Source: Zygnema cylindricum | Taxonomy: Eukaryota > Streptophyta > Zygnematophyceae > Zygnematales > Zygnemataceae | Direction of reading: 5' to 3' | Length of the DNA: 64,000 nucleotides | NCBI GenBank assembly: GCA_037447655.1 | Contig: JBBHKE010002500.1 | Span: 48,604 to 112,603 of the forward strand | In this document: one piece after another, positions 12,800-25,864 of the stretch | How the letters are laid out: each line of letters opens with the position of its first letter | Numbering within the stretch: position 1 is the stretch's first letter | Translations under genes and position numbers: made by a program | The notes under the pieces: generated by a model | The model's input: the letters and a program-made list of their open reading frames with translations, nothing else | What the model was told of the DNA's origin: nothing | The model's database searches: none

Positions 12800-15700
12800 T
12801 AGTTTCAAAGAAAAAGGTTAAAAAAAAATATCTCAGCTCAAAAACGCAAACGCCCTAAAACTCTAAGAATTGTGTGTCATGGGATTTGTAGTGATCAATG
12901 CAAACAGGAGAACGTGGACTCCATTCACCCCATTCAGGATATAGTTTGGTTTTTGCGATATTTTTAAGATGGTGGATGCAAAGTTTGGTTCTTTTATCAC
13001 TTTTGGAATGGTGGTTTTTTAGGTTTTTCTAGGGTTTTTTAAGGTTTTTCCCAGGTTACTATTACGATATTTATGGCTTTTCGGGTTTTCGAGTGCTTTA
13101 TAGAATTGAGATCATACATATTTGATCTGCATAGATTGTCATCTTTAAATTTGTGTTTGTATATTTGAGGTGGTGGTGTTGACATAGAAGGGGTCTAGTG
13201 CTAAATATTTGACAATTATTTCATCCTTTTTTCCTCTCATATACACATAGTGATGGTTGAAATGTCCCAATCAACAATCATCGCTTACTCCGATTGTTTA
13301 ATTTTCTTCTCATTGCGACAGCCGTATGTTCCCTTTGGTATTAGGAGGTAGACTTGATGATCCATTTCAATTATTGGGTTGTATATGGACACCTGATTCC
13401 AGTTCTTCGGCGGTAACCCAATAGGAAAAATGTCATAAAATGACGTGACAAGTAGAAGGATGGGCAGGAAGTCCAACGATAATTAGGTTGGGTTCAAGTT
13501 TTTGGATGGGTTTTTCTTTGCAAAGTTGTCAATTACTGTAAATTGGTCTTTTACATGCATAATAGTTACATTACTGTGTAGCACTTGAAAATGTGATAGC
13601 ATTGCAACCACTTTCGTTATTATATATGAAATATATTATAATATCGTCGTTTTAAAAACCCCTTTCCCCAATCTAATCATCTTCAACATCGACCTAAACT
13701 CAGTTCACATCAACTTGAACTTGTAGTACAGAGCTGCACTTTGAAAACATATCATTTTACTATGGCAGAACTCGTAGTACAAATTCGTAAACCTTGTAAT
13801 TTATATTATAGTATCCGTAGTAAGGCTAACCTTGTACCACAAAGATATACTCCTTTTCAATATAGTCTAGTTTACTTTTGAATCCCTTCAAAATTTAGAG
13901 TGTGCCTTGATGTCATTTCCGAAGCAAACATAATTTTTTTATTAAATGTATATAAAGTTGTCGCACATTTGAATTTTACGATTTTGAAATGGCGAGACCT
14001 TCATCCAGTTCAGTTGATCTTTAGTCAAAAAATTGAGTTCAGCGAGGTCTACTGATAACTCTACAAAGGTGTACCTGGTATTTTACAAAGAGGGGGGGTC
14101 ATGTTAACGGTCCCATCAATAGTTGAACCTTCAATAATGTATTTGACATGCATGTTTTTATCTACCTTGTCCTTATCCATTTTCCGTGTTTTTGGTTTTG
14201 TACGTTCAACAAAAGCCATTTATCAGGTTCCACACTTGACAGTTCATTCTCTATTACGGCCTTCAATGATTCTGCACCTTTAAAACTAAATGGATTTGCT
14301 GTACTTAATTTTTCCCGACTACAACTAACAACGGATGTACAATATGAAGTAGCACGAGCATTATACAAGGATTTCGTCCCAATTCTTTAAAATAACGCCA
14401 CTGACGTATGCCAAGCAGCTTCATTTAGTGTGCAATTCTCTTTCAGAATCTTCACTCATAACGCTTCTGGATGTCATGGCCATGGCTTTGCCTTCACCTT
14501 TCTTGGTTCAAATATATACCTATTCAACCTGAACGGGACCTCTTCATACATGGCCTTGCAATATACGGGTTATTCTAAACTTGGTAGTCTTAGCGTTGTT
14601 TTTGATGCCTTTATCGACTCTTATGATCCCGCCGGAAGATACGTGGGCATACGTGAAAAAATTCTCGATCGACCAGTGGCAAACAAGACTACAACAATTT
14701 TGGATGATTTTAATCACACTACCAAGTATGCATGGTTGGATTATAATGCTACAAGTAAAATTTTGCATGTTTGCCTTAACAAGAATGAGTCAAAGCCAGC
14801 AACGCCTTTGCTTATCTACTAAAGATCTCTTTGCGAGTTGCTCAGACCAAAATACTGTGACTCATGCCAATCAGTTACTCAAGCGTACATGGATTCACGG
14901 CTGGAACTGGCAATTGTACGGAGGTTCGTGAGATTCTTAGCTAGAGCTTTCAAAGCAGTTTCACAGGTATTGTATAAAAACCATGCCCATGAAGATAATT
15001 TGTCTCCTTTTTCTCTTTAACTATTGAATGCCATTCTTAGATGAACGTAATCGTGCAGATAATTGGTCAGCCAAGTTAAAGTTCTTATCGGTAGGTCCAA
15101 CAATGTTTTGAATGTCGTGTATGTGGCAAAATAGGTTTGTCAAATTCCCTACGTTTAATAAACAAATAAGCCGAGAATATTTTGTGCAATGAAACCAACT
15201 AGGATTTTCTGAAGTAACGCAATGTGATTCAAGCACTCACACAACCGTGGATGTGAAGTTACTAAACATTTAAATTAATCACTTTTGAGGAGGATTTAAT
15301 TAGACTACTGGAAAATTATCAAACACGTGTATTGTGGTCTCTATGTGAGTAAAAATTTTGTTTGAACTATTATCTAAACAAACTTGTGACAATCAACATT
15401 ATTTGACAGTGGCTTGAGACCCTCGTCATCCTAGTATATACTGTATGCTGGAAATATAGGTGTTAGATTTTAAAAAGTGAGAACGTAGGAAAGATATACC
15501 GATCATCGCTATTAGAGTTAGTGAGTTATTAGCGTTAACACTTCTCAAGAATTCACTACTTTGAATTCAATGTGGATTTTTTGCCCTGCTTAACTATTGT
15601 TGTAACAAACACTATTTTATGATTTGGGGTTAAAAATAATTACTTGGAACCAAAGTTTACTCTGATAACAATGAGTGGTGAAGCTTTTGGGCGTTGATAC

Positions 15701-16101
15701 TGAAAATATTGTTGGATCAAAGAGGTCTAATTACTAAAATCTGAGAGGCAAGTTCCAAATTTAATGTGTTTCCTTGCTCCGGTTGGTTGTTTAAATTTCA
15801 AAAGTTAGTTTGTTTGAAAGGAAATGCATTGATGACTAGTGAATGTTTATCGCACTAGATAAACTGACACCTTATGTGGCGATTCAGACAAAAAGTCCTT
15901 TTTTTTTTTTTTCTTTTACCCAGTATGCCAATACCAATTTGCCCTCGCGATCCCAAACAGAAATTTCCCAGTATATCGCCGATGTACTGAATAAGCTGAA
16001 GCGTTACTAATACGCTACCCCGCTAAAATACTGGAAAAAATATGGAAGGAGAGGAAAAGGGAGAGAGCGAGAGAGAGAGAGAGCAGCTTGAACTGTCTCA
16101 C

Positions 16102-16768
16102 TGTAGAAGGTAAGGGCATGGTGGGCGAAAGAGAGATATATTGGAGAAAGATATCCAAGATGAAAGAGAGAGAAACCATGGCAAAGAAGAATAAGGAAGC
16201 AAAAGATAAGACAAAAGGAGACAAGAAGAATACAAAAGGAGAAGCACAGTGGAGAAAAAGTCTTCTCATTATAATCGGTTGAGATTTAATGTACATAAAT
16301 GAACAAGCTAAGTACTAAACCTAACTTTAGGTTTAGAGTGGACTAGGTACACGACGTTTACAAAAGAATCGAAGCCGCAAAGGAAAAAAAGGTATAACTA
16401 GTGACGGCCAAAGACAAAGTCGGTGGACGGCAAAGTTAAGGACAAAAGGAATATTTAGTACAAGGAATCTAGGATGAAAGATTCATTTGATAGACAATAA
16501 ATGTGGTGAACATACACTTCGTCGTTTGTAGTTTGTGAAACGACGAGACGGCTAAGTGACGCTTCCCTAAGCAACGCGACAAATAAATACAATGATTACA
16601 AGTTGCCAATGGAAAGTACTAAAGGTATACGTACATTAACAATAAAAGTACATGAACCGACCTAAAGGGACGTGAAACGACATTACTACATTGAAAATAG
16701 AATACGCACAAAAGTACATTTGCTAAAGTACAATTCACTAATTACACAACTGAAATTGTACTTCAACA
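16102..16768. repeat. Left LTR of the 3.6 kb element
   Basis: 667 bp, TG...CA ends, about 98 percent identical by eye to the right LTR of the same length. Confidence 0.8.
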
Positions 16769-19029
16769 CTCCCCCTCAATTTTAGTTGTGAAAAGGGAAG
16801 AATGGTTGTGGAAGATAAAATATGGAAAAGAGGTTGTGGAAGAGAAAATGTGGGAAAAGAGGTTGTGGAAGAGAAAATGTGGGAAAAGATTTAAAGCAAA
16901 AAGTGAGCCTGAATATAAAAATTAAAACAAACTCAGCATAATGTGGAAAACTTATCATTAAAAGAGATGCGATGATAAACTATGATGAATTGGTAAAAAA
17001 AAAAAAAAAAAAAAAAATAAAGAAAAAATAAATGTCTGATGTATGATCTAAATAGAAAGAGGTAGAGAGGAGGTAAATTAATATTTGTGTAGGAGAAAAA
17101 ATAAAAGGTGAAATGCAAGAAGGTAAATTAATATTTGTGTAGGAGAAAAAATAAAAGGTGAAATGCAAGAACTACAAGATGGAAATAGAAAGAGTGAAGG
17201 AAAAGGATGTGAAAAAAAACACCACACAATAGTGATGGAAAAATGAGAAAGTTAAAGCAAGTGACATAAGTTGATGAACATGATATAATGATTAGAAAGA
17301 GTGTAAATGATGTTGAAAGCATCAATGTGAGAAAGAAGGAGGGGAAGTGATTCCAAAAAAAAATGGGTTGGAAATGAAAATTGCCCAATGGTCTAATGGT
17401 TATTCGTGTATGGTTTCTGGTTTTTGGATGTAAGGATGGAAAAATTTGTGTTAAAGAAAACATCAACCGTTGAATGTAAAGAAAGCTAAAAAAAATAGAA
17501 AATGATGTGAAAAATACATAGACACTATTGGGGAAGATGAGAGAATTAAAGTGTTATACATAAAGAAGATGATTGAAAGAGGTTAAAGGAATTATAACGG
17601 AGTCAATGTGAGAAAAATGGAAGTGATAGAAAAAATGATTCCAAAACAAAAAGGCCTCTATAAAGGCTAAGTGAGAGTGGATGGTTAACAAAGGAATTTA
17701 GTAAAAAACAAGAATGTCACAAAAAAAATGGAGAGCATATAGAGAATTTAGTGAATGCAAAAAAGGTATGTCACAATTATAGAGACTAAGTGAAAAGGTA
17801 GTCCATGAATAGAGAATTATATAGAGTGGAAAGTGGGAATTTCACAACTAGAAATGTATGTCAATACTCCCTCTCATTTCTAGTAGTGAAAAATGAGAGA
17901 ATGAAAGAATAAGAGAAAATAAAAGGGGAAGAACAAAAAAAAAAAAAAAAAAAAAAAAAAATGGTTATGCATCCAACTTTGTAAGTATGGGAGAGTATAA
18001 AGGGTGTTACAAACTTTGTTATGATTAATGGTGTTCGGAAGGTTAACAGGAGAGAAAATAAAGGACAAATTTGTCAATAAAAGCAAGATAGAAAGAGAAA
18101 AATTTGGTGAAGAGTGTAAAAATAAAAAGAAATGCTCAATGGGAGGACAAAAATTTGGGGAAATGGAAAGGTCCCAAAAAAAAGGTACAAAACAATAGTG
18201 GTTGGTGGGAGGAGAAAATAGAAGTGTTAGAAATTTGGAAGAGAAATGAAAAGTCCTTCCGATGCTCCAATGAACCGAAAAAATATCCATAAAGGGAGGA
18301 TGGCGAATAGAGGTCAAAATGGAATGTAGAGGGGATCTTCAAAGACAAAACTTCTAGTACTCTAACAAACCGGGGAAGTATCCAAAATGCCGAAATTAGG
18401 GATAGATAAAAAATTTCCTCAAAAAAAGGTAGATGATTGAGTGGAAAAAACGGAAATTGGGAAAATTTGTAAGGGAAGGTAAAATAAAAAGAAGTCCATC
18501 CGATGCTCCAATATACCGAAAAGATGTCCAAAAAAAAAGGTAACATGGCGGATAGAGGCAGAAATTGAATGTTTGAGGGATCTTCAAAGACGAAACTTTG
18601 GGTACTCAAACACTCCGGGGAGGCCTCCAAATTGCCGGAAAAAAAAGAGAGACAAAATCGGAATGTTGAATAGAGGGAAAAAATGGATGGAGGAGAGATT
18701 TTCGAAGAATGAACTTCGGTTGCTTCAACAAGCCAAGGACCCTCCAAAAACGGAAACAATAAAAGGGGAAGGATCCAAAAAAAAAAAAGCTATAAACGAG
18801 AAATAAACCCTTAAAAAAATATACATATTGGAAATTCCAAAAAATGGCATTAAAAGAGCCAAAATGGAAAAAATAGAAAAATGGGACGACCGAAAATGTA
18901 ATCTTTAAACAATGTCTCGAAAATAATTTGCTTCCAAAAGAAATAATTTGACAAAAAAAAAAAAAAAAAAATGGAAAAAATAGGAGAAGAGGAATTGCAC
19001 AGATGACGAGCATGGTGTGGCCCATAACC

Positions 19030-19696
19030 TGTAGAAGGTAACGGCATGGTGGGCGAAAGAGAGAGATATTGGAGAAAGATATCCAAGATGAAAGAGAGAG
19101 AAACCATGGCTAAGAAGAATAAGGAAGCAAAAGATAAGACAAAAGGAGACAAGAAGAATACAAAAGGAGAAGCACAGTGGAGAAAAAGTCTTCTCATTAT
19201 AATCAGTTGAGATTTAATGTACATAAATGAACAAGCTAAGTACTAAACCTAACTTTAGATTTAGAGTGGACTAGGTACACGACGTTTACAAAAGAATCGA
19301 AGCCGCAAAGGAAAAAAAGGTATAACTAGTGACGGCCACAGACAAAGTCGGTGGACGGCAAAGTTAAGGACAAAAGGAATATTTAGTACAAGGAATCTAG
19401 GATGAAAGATTCATTTGATAGACAATAAATGTGGTGAACGTACACTTCGTCGTTTGTAGTTTGTGAAACGACGAGACGGCTAAGTGACGCTTCGCTAAAC
19501 AACGCGACAAATAAATACAATGATTACAAGTTGCCAATGGAAAGTACTAAAGGTATACGTACATTAACAATAAAAGTACATGAACCGACCTAAAGGGACG
19601 TGAAACGACATTACTACATTGAAAATAGAATACGCACAAAATTACATTTGTTAAAGTACAATTCACTAATTACACAACTGAAATTGTACTTCAACA
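19030..19696. repeat. Right LTR of the 3.6 kb element
   Basis: 667 bp, TG...CA ends. The sequence just upstream (GTGTGGCCCATAACC) is not a typical polypurine tract. Confidence 0.8.
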
Positions 19697-20579
19697 CTCT
19701 CTCTCTCTCCCCCTCTCTCTCTATGTTCGGGAGGGATACTTACAGAAGCAACACAAATTGTTATGATCAGTATAGCCACAAACATAGCCTGTAAATTGTT
19801 AAATTATGTCATTTTGTATTACATTGTATCCAACCGAATACACTATCTGTAGTGAGAATTATTACCCCAAAGTAAAACGTAGGTTTTTTAATCACGGATT
19901 GTCTCTTTGTATTGGTTAGTGAGATAAATCGTTTGATGCCATTTGGTACCCTAGCGCAAAAAAGATGAAAAATTCTCACGCGGATTCGGACTTGGTAAAA
20001 CTAGCTTTTGCAGTTTTTTTTTATTTCAAATTAGAGTGTTTAAGCCTCTTACGGTTTCTTGATTGAGAAAAAATATCATTGTAGTCGGTGTAGACACAAA
20101 TGACGAAAATAATTTTGGAGTTGAAATTTGTAAACTAATCGTTTTAAATCATTGTAATTTTTTTAAAATTATCTCTAACTTTTTGTCTTTAAATCTTTCA
20201 GGGAGTACACCACCACCGCCACCATCTCCACCACCACCTCCACCTCCAACCGGAAGACAATTGTGATTTGTATGCACACTTTTTCTTTTATAACATAACA
20301 TAATACGCAGCAATATCACCTTTAGTATTTTCCGGTTTTATTGGTTGTTTACACAACATTTTTAGGTTTTTCAAGGTTTTAAAGTGATGGAAAGTTTTGG
20401 TTTTTGTGTCGTTTTAAATGATGTATGCAAAGTTCTGGTTTCCGGTCATTTTCTAGATGGGGTATGCAAAATTCTTCTTGTTTATAATTTATAAGTCAGA
20501 TGTCAGATGTCTTTATCTTTAAGTGGAACATCTCACATTAACTCCTCAAGACTTACAATGGGTATTGACAGTCAAGTGG

Positions 20580-21535
20580 GTCGGGAAGCAATGACACTAA
20601 TGAGTGCCATTAGAGTTGAGTGTCATTAGGGTTGAGTGTCATTAGGGTTGAGTATCATTAGGGTTGAGGGTCATTAGGGTTGAGGGTCATTAGGGTTGAG
20701 GGTCATTAGGGTTGAGGGTCATTAGGGTTGTGTCGTTAAGGTTGAGGGTCATAAGAGTTGAGGGTCATTAGGGTTGAGTGTCATTAGGGTTGAGTGTCAT
20801 TAGGGTTGAGTGTCATTAGGGTTGAGTGCCATTAGAGTTGAGTGTCATTAGGGTTGAGTGTCATTAGGGTTGAGTGTCATTAGGGTTGAGGGTCATTAGG
20901 GTTGAGCGTCAGTAGGGTTGAGCGTCATTAGGGTTGAGTTTCATTAGGGTTGAGGGTCATTAGGGTTGAGTGTCATTAGGGTTGAGTGTCATTAGGGTTG
21001 AGGGTCATTAGGGTTGAGGGTCATTAGGGTTGTGTCGTTAAGGTTGAGGGTCATTAGGGTTGAGGGTCATTAGGGTTGAGTGTCATTAGGGTTGAGTGTC
21101 ATTAGGGTTGAGTGTCATTAGGGTTGAGTGTCATTAGGGTTGAGGGTCATTAGGGTTGAGTGTCATTAGGGTTGAGTGTCATTAGGGTTGAGGGTCATTA
21201 GGGTTGAGGGTCATTAGGGTTGAGGGTCATTAGGGTTGATGTTCATTAGGGTCGAGTGTCATTAGAGTATGTGTCATTAGAGTTGAGGCTCGTTAGGGTT
21301 GAGGGTCATTAGGGTTGAGTGTCATTAGAGTTGAGTGTCATTAGGGTTGAGTGTCATTAGGGTTGAGTGTCATTAGGGTTGAGTTTCATTAGGGTTGAGG
21401 GTCATAGGGGTTGAGGGTTATTAGGATTGAGGGTTATTGGGGTCGAGTGTCATTAGGGTTGAGTGTCATTAGAGTTGAGGGTCGTTAGGTTTGAGGGTCA
21501 TTAGGGGTGAGTGTCATTAGGGTTGAGGGTCATTA
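20580..21535. repeat. 16-bp minisatellite with telomere-like core
   Basis: About 950 bp of tandem units of roughly ATTAGGGTTGAGTGTC, with GAGGGTC, GAGCGTC and TTAGAG variants. Each unit contains TTAGGG. The array starts where the sequence shared with unit 2 (GCAATGACACTAATGAG, matching about 33,870) stops, so it grew in unit 1 only, apparently seeded from ATGAGTGCCATTAG-like text. Confidence 0.9.
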
Positions 21536-23394
21536 ATTTTCGCTCTTTTGGGGTTTTGGTAAGGTTTGAGAAGTTCAGTGTTATAAAATCAAAAGAAAAC
21601 AAAGACTATACTGTTTTCCCAAAATGTTCCATTAGGATGTGTCTCCTTGGGATGTGTCTTCTTAGGAATCTAATACACCTCCAATGTCCAGATTTTGAAT
21701 AATTTTTTTTTGGGGTTTTAATTTTCTAGCATGTTGCATAAGACCCTTTACCATCGCTTTTATGTATAGTTACCGTTGTTCGTGGAATCTGGGTCTACGA
21801 AAGATAGTTGAGCGCAAAACTGGCATTCATGCTGGCATGGCAAAAATTCACCTAGATTTAAAGGTTTTCTTGTTTTTGCGGCCTTGAAAAAGCTGACGGT
21901 GAATCCATTACAAAATGTTCATTATGGTACTAGAGGTACATGTAAATTACATGTATCCTCATACAGTATCATTAGTACAGTCCACCTTGGTCGAGCAGGT
22001 ATAAATGTGGTAACAAGAGCAAGGATGTTCACGAAAATGTTTACTTAGCGTCATTTTGCTATTTTTTCCAAGCCTTATTCTTCACATTTGAGGCAATCAT
22101 TTTATTTTTCTCCTCTTCTCTCCATCACTTGTATATAGCCAAGACATCTTTCCAAAAATGCGGTGCATATATATATGTTCTTCAAATTTCAAGCAGAAGA
22201 AAAAAAAATATCTAACCTATGGTGTTACCGCCAAATATGGGAACAAATGGAGTTTTGCTCTCCCTAAATATTCTGACTCAAAGCCCAAATGGTGGATATT
22301 CTCACAATGTGCGGTGACTATTCTTTCATGAAAAGGGATGCAAATATCAAGTAATGAAATTAGGGAAATATAAATGATTGTTACAGATTCAGCCTCATCT
22401 GAAACAAATCGAATCGATCGTCGATCCCAAAATGGATGAAAAATACCATAAACAAAAACTACGGAAACTCACACAACTGGCTATTATCTGCACTGCAAAG
22501 GATCCCGAAATTCGCCCAACTATGGAGGATGTTGCCCAACTTCTAATATAAACAAAGAATAAATTGTTAGATAAACAAGCGATAGATTTGGATAACAACG
22601 ACGAACAGGAGACTGCTGATGATTCCCCTAGAAGGTTTCCCATTACTACAGGGTCTTCTCATTCCAATTTCATTGTGCCAATATCACAAACCATTGGGCC
22701 TCGGTAGAACCTCCAACGCCCTATTATGATTACCTTTCCAGCTATTTTGTTAAACTTGCCTCAATTTTTAATTTTGTAAACATAATATAATCTCATGAAT
22801 GGACTGATAAGGTTTTGTATCGTAACCCCAATTTTGGTGGGAAATCAACCATAGTTGGGTCATGAAAAAAATCTTAGGATGGAGGGAGTATGAGATGATA
22901 TACTTAAATCCATACATGTCCAAAACAATATTTGAAGGAAAAAGGGAAAAAATGTGGGATCGACAACCAAAAAGAATAAAAGATTCAACACAGCGGAAGC
23001 AAGATAACACAGTAGAGAAGTCCAGCAAAAGTCATATATTTCACCGGAGGCATTTTCGCCTCCAAAATATAGTGGATCACTACATTGATAACTTCCCTAT
23101 CCCACTCACTTACTAAAAACTCACTACCAAAACAAGAACAAATACAACTGAAAGCAATACCAAGCAGCCTTATCCTACCAAAGATGACCAGGTGCACGAG
23201 TGGTCTGCCAGCCAGGGCCAGGGCCTGTAGCTCTGAGCTAACTTAAGCTACCCACCTGCCAAATTTACTCTGTAAACAAAACAAAAGCTAGCAAAGTACT
23301 GCCGCTTTGCCGCCAATTTTGCGGACGCGAAAATGGTGTCGCGCTTTGCGAACATTAAAGCAAAATTGACGGACGCCCGATTCAAAGAAAACTA

Positions 23395-24918
23395 CAAGTC
23401 ATCATTAATCGTTATGTGTAAAAAAAAATTAGCGTAAACGCTAATTTGTGATTTTGTGTCGGAAAACAAAAAACATTAACACTAATTTGGCACTTAACGC
23501 CAATTTGTGTGTCGACTTCGTAGGGTGTAAGCTGAGCTGTCATCGATACTATTTCAAGTTCAGGTGTACTATCCTAACAGCTTTCGCCGAAGTACGTACT
23601 TGTGCGGTTTGGAAATCGTACGAAAGATGTAAATTAGAGTAAAATTAACGCTATTTTTTGCTTTATATTTTGTAATGTTCCGCTCTCACTGGCGGCTAAG
23701 GGTGGCGTTCTATCAAGAAATTATGTAATCGTACGAACAACATTACAGAATGCTACACTTTGAACGCTGTTCTCTCGCGCAGAGTCTGTAATCCACGTGC
23801 TCGGAAATGAGTGGTACCACGTAAGATAAGATCGTATATTGAAAATCGTCAAATATTTTTTACACCGACCAACTTCAACTCGAAATCGTCATTTGCATAC
23901 CATGTACGTGCAGACCAGGACATCGCACCACACACATTTTGTACTCTTTGCAAACGCTTGTCATATGCCAGCTCATTACTTTTAGGGTTTTTGCTTTTTC
24001 GCGTGACGAATGAGCGCTTCCACAAATAGTGTGATGAATGGCCGGTAACAAAAATAGCTCGACGAAAGCTCGTTACGAGATCACTTTCGTGACTTCCGTT
24101 GAATTTTTGAATGCATAAAATCGTCATTTGCATACCATGTACGTGCAGACTAGGACATCGCACCACACATATTTTGTACTCTTTGCAAACGATTGTTAGA
24201 TGCCAGCTCATTATTTTTAGGGTTTTTACTTTTTCGCGTGACGAATGAGCGCTTCCACAAATAGTGTGATGAATGGCCGGTAACAAAAATAGCTCGACGA
24301 AAGCTCGTTACGAGATCACTTTCGTGATTTCCGTTGAATTTTTGAATGCATATGTCATGTGCGAAATTTTTCAATTTTCGTTGGTTTGCCGTCGTGACAC
24401 GTACATGCATTATCCAACGTGTCGCGACTCAATTTTTTTGTGTAAGGTACATCACCATTTACAGAAATTTTCGAAGCAGATGCTTCGTGAAAAAACATCC
24501 AACGGTCATTGTTACCTCCTAGACCTTTGGAAAATATTGGCAAGATTCTCTGTAATGTTGTTCGCGTATAAAAACAAAATAAGAGGTACGGCGTAGTACG
24601 GATAGGTCCGGATTTCTATAAACAACCTCACTTTTCGTCTGATGGAACGCCACCCTAATTGGTAATGAAATTTAATTTACATGCGAAGCACATTTAATGC
24701 TGTAAAATTGAGATGTCATGACGACGCGATGTACTTAAACGAGCTTTTTCGTACATCACACTAATTTTGAGGACCGTAATATAAAATGGCCAACACTAAA
24801 TAAATACTTTCCATATTAGCGTTAAATCTATTTTAATGTTAAAAACGCTAACTTATGATTTTGGGCCGAAAAAAGCTACGTCAAAGTTAGTGTTATTAAC
24901 AATAATAATGACTAGCTG
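23395..24918. mobile_element. Older CACCGTG-like element split by another insertion
   Basis: Outer parts 23,395-23,696 and 24,658-24,918 share the TTAGCG/CGCTAA-rich text of the family and have degenerate inverted ends next to TA (left CAAGTCATCATTAATCG, right TAATAATGACTAGCTG). The inner 23,697-24,657 is a different TIR element. The outer pieces together would be about 560 bp. Confidence 0.45.
23697..24657. mobile_element. TIR element (TAAGGGTGGCGTTC ends), 961 bp
   Basis: Left TAAGGGTGGCGTTCTATCA is inverted at the right end TGATGGAACGCCACCCTAA. Inside are two head-to-tail copies of a segment of about 235 bp (from about 23,885 and from about 24,120). No transposase was recognised and no target duplication is obvious. 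Its inner text AACATCCAACGGTCA recurs in the elements at 54,187 and 57,596. Confidence 0.7.
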
Positions 24919-24925
24919 TACTGTA

Positions 24926-25124
24926 CACCGTGATTCGTTATTAGCGTATATAAATTATTAGTGTAAAGAAAAAATTAGTGTCATTCATTCTAATTTAGTG
25001 TTAGGAGACGTGGCAGATTATGGTCCACGTCCTTAAATAGTGTATTTTATTATATTTAAGGTATCAATGTCAAAATTTTGGGGTGCCGATATAGCGTACA
25101 TAAGGCTAATGACGATTCACGGTG
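24926..25124. mobile_element. CACCGTG-family MITE, 199 bp
   Basis: Left CACCGTGATTCGTTATTAG, right CTAATGACGATTCACGGTG, flanked by TA on both sides. It lies 3 bp beyond the TA that borders the older element to its left. Confidence 0.75.
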
Positions 25125-25864
25125 TACCATACCAGTAAGTACCCAAATAACCGTACAAGCAAACCGACACAAAAAAACAGAACCAATGAAACAATACATA
25201 ACTGACGAACTGAAACGAACCAAAAAATTGACGCTGCGATATCGGCAGATGCCGATTTGATCAATATCCCAATAATCCCTTTCATATTGGGAGAATCGTC
25301 AAACTTCAACTGAGAACCAAATATCAAAAGCACGTGTATACCCTAGACCAATGACACAGTACCAAATAAGACGCACTAAGTAATAAGACTCCAAAACAAA
25401 ACAAGCCAAACAACAGAAGACTGCACGAAATTATAAAACAAACCTGCATAGAAAATAACAATTGACGTACAAAATAAAACACCGCGCTCGATATTCCATC
25501 AACGTCGACAAAGTGTGTTGTCGCACGCTATTTTTTGTACCTGCTTGTGACGTCACATTAATTTCGGTGTTGATTCATGGTTGGCGCTTTGCCTTTGTGA
25601 CTCTTGTACGGTCGACGTGAAATGGCATCAAAATCTTGGGACCCCATGCAAAAATAAAAAATTCGTAACAAATGAAAACTGACAAAATCAAACAAATCGT
25701 GTATTTTTTTGTCATCGTGTTAATCATCTAAATTTTTTATAAATTTTGGGACACGTGCGAGGCTATTTTAATATTTGTGGAGCGGTGGTACTTCAATCGC
25801 TTATTTCTTTTAACTTTTAAGATAAAGTTTGAAGATGACGTTTCGACAACATGTAGTATATTCT

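Larger units (their letters stand above)
16102..19696. mobile_element. Non-autonomous LTR retrotransposon, 3.6 kb
   Basis: Two 667-bp direct repeats (16,102-16,768 and 19,030-19,696) begin TGTAGAAGG and end TTCAACA. I count roughly a dozen differences between them, so the element is fairly young. The flanking pentamers are CTCAC and CTCTC (one mismatch). Unit 2 has no insertion at this point (about 32,375), so it arrived after the duplication. The internal region has no gag or pol; it is purine-rich on the plus strand with poly-A runs and a degenerate repeat of about 250 bp (about 18,255-18,645). No standard primer-binding site follows the 5' repeat. Text like the LTR end plus CTCCCCCTC recurs at about 17,850-17,885. 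Long open frames on the minus strand are low-complexity artefacts. Confidence 0.8.
14227..22707 (+). pseudogene. L-type lectin receptor-like kinase, unit 1 (rearranged remnant)
   Basis: Recognisable exons are the lectin exon (14,227-14,966), the Pro-rich hinge exon (from 20,202) and the last kinase exon (22,387-22,707). The signal-peptide exon, the membrane exon and the five other kinase exons are missing. Homology to unit 2 begins inside intron 1 (12,950 matches 29,235), and the preceding 130 bp match sequence downstream of the unit 2 gene. The left edge therefore looks like an unequal-recombination junction. The lectin exon has nonsense codons where unit 2 has CAA (about 14,387) and GAA (14,820), and is scrambled near 14,910. 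The hinge exon has lost its splice donor. The last exon has TAA where siblings have CAA (about 22,549). An LTR element and a minisatellite now sit between the exons. Confidence 0.85.

Noticed and set aside
18136-19025. Long minus-strand open frames rich in Phe, Ser and Leu
   Set aside because: They come from purine-rich low-complexity DNA inside the LTR element; no gag or pol motif.
20580-21535. CRISPR array or internal telomere
   Set aside because: Units are contiguous without spacers, and the 16-mer is not the plant telomere heptamer; a plain minisatellite fits.
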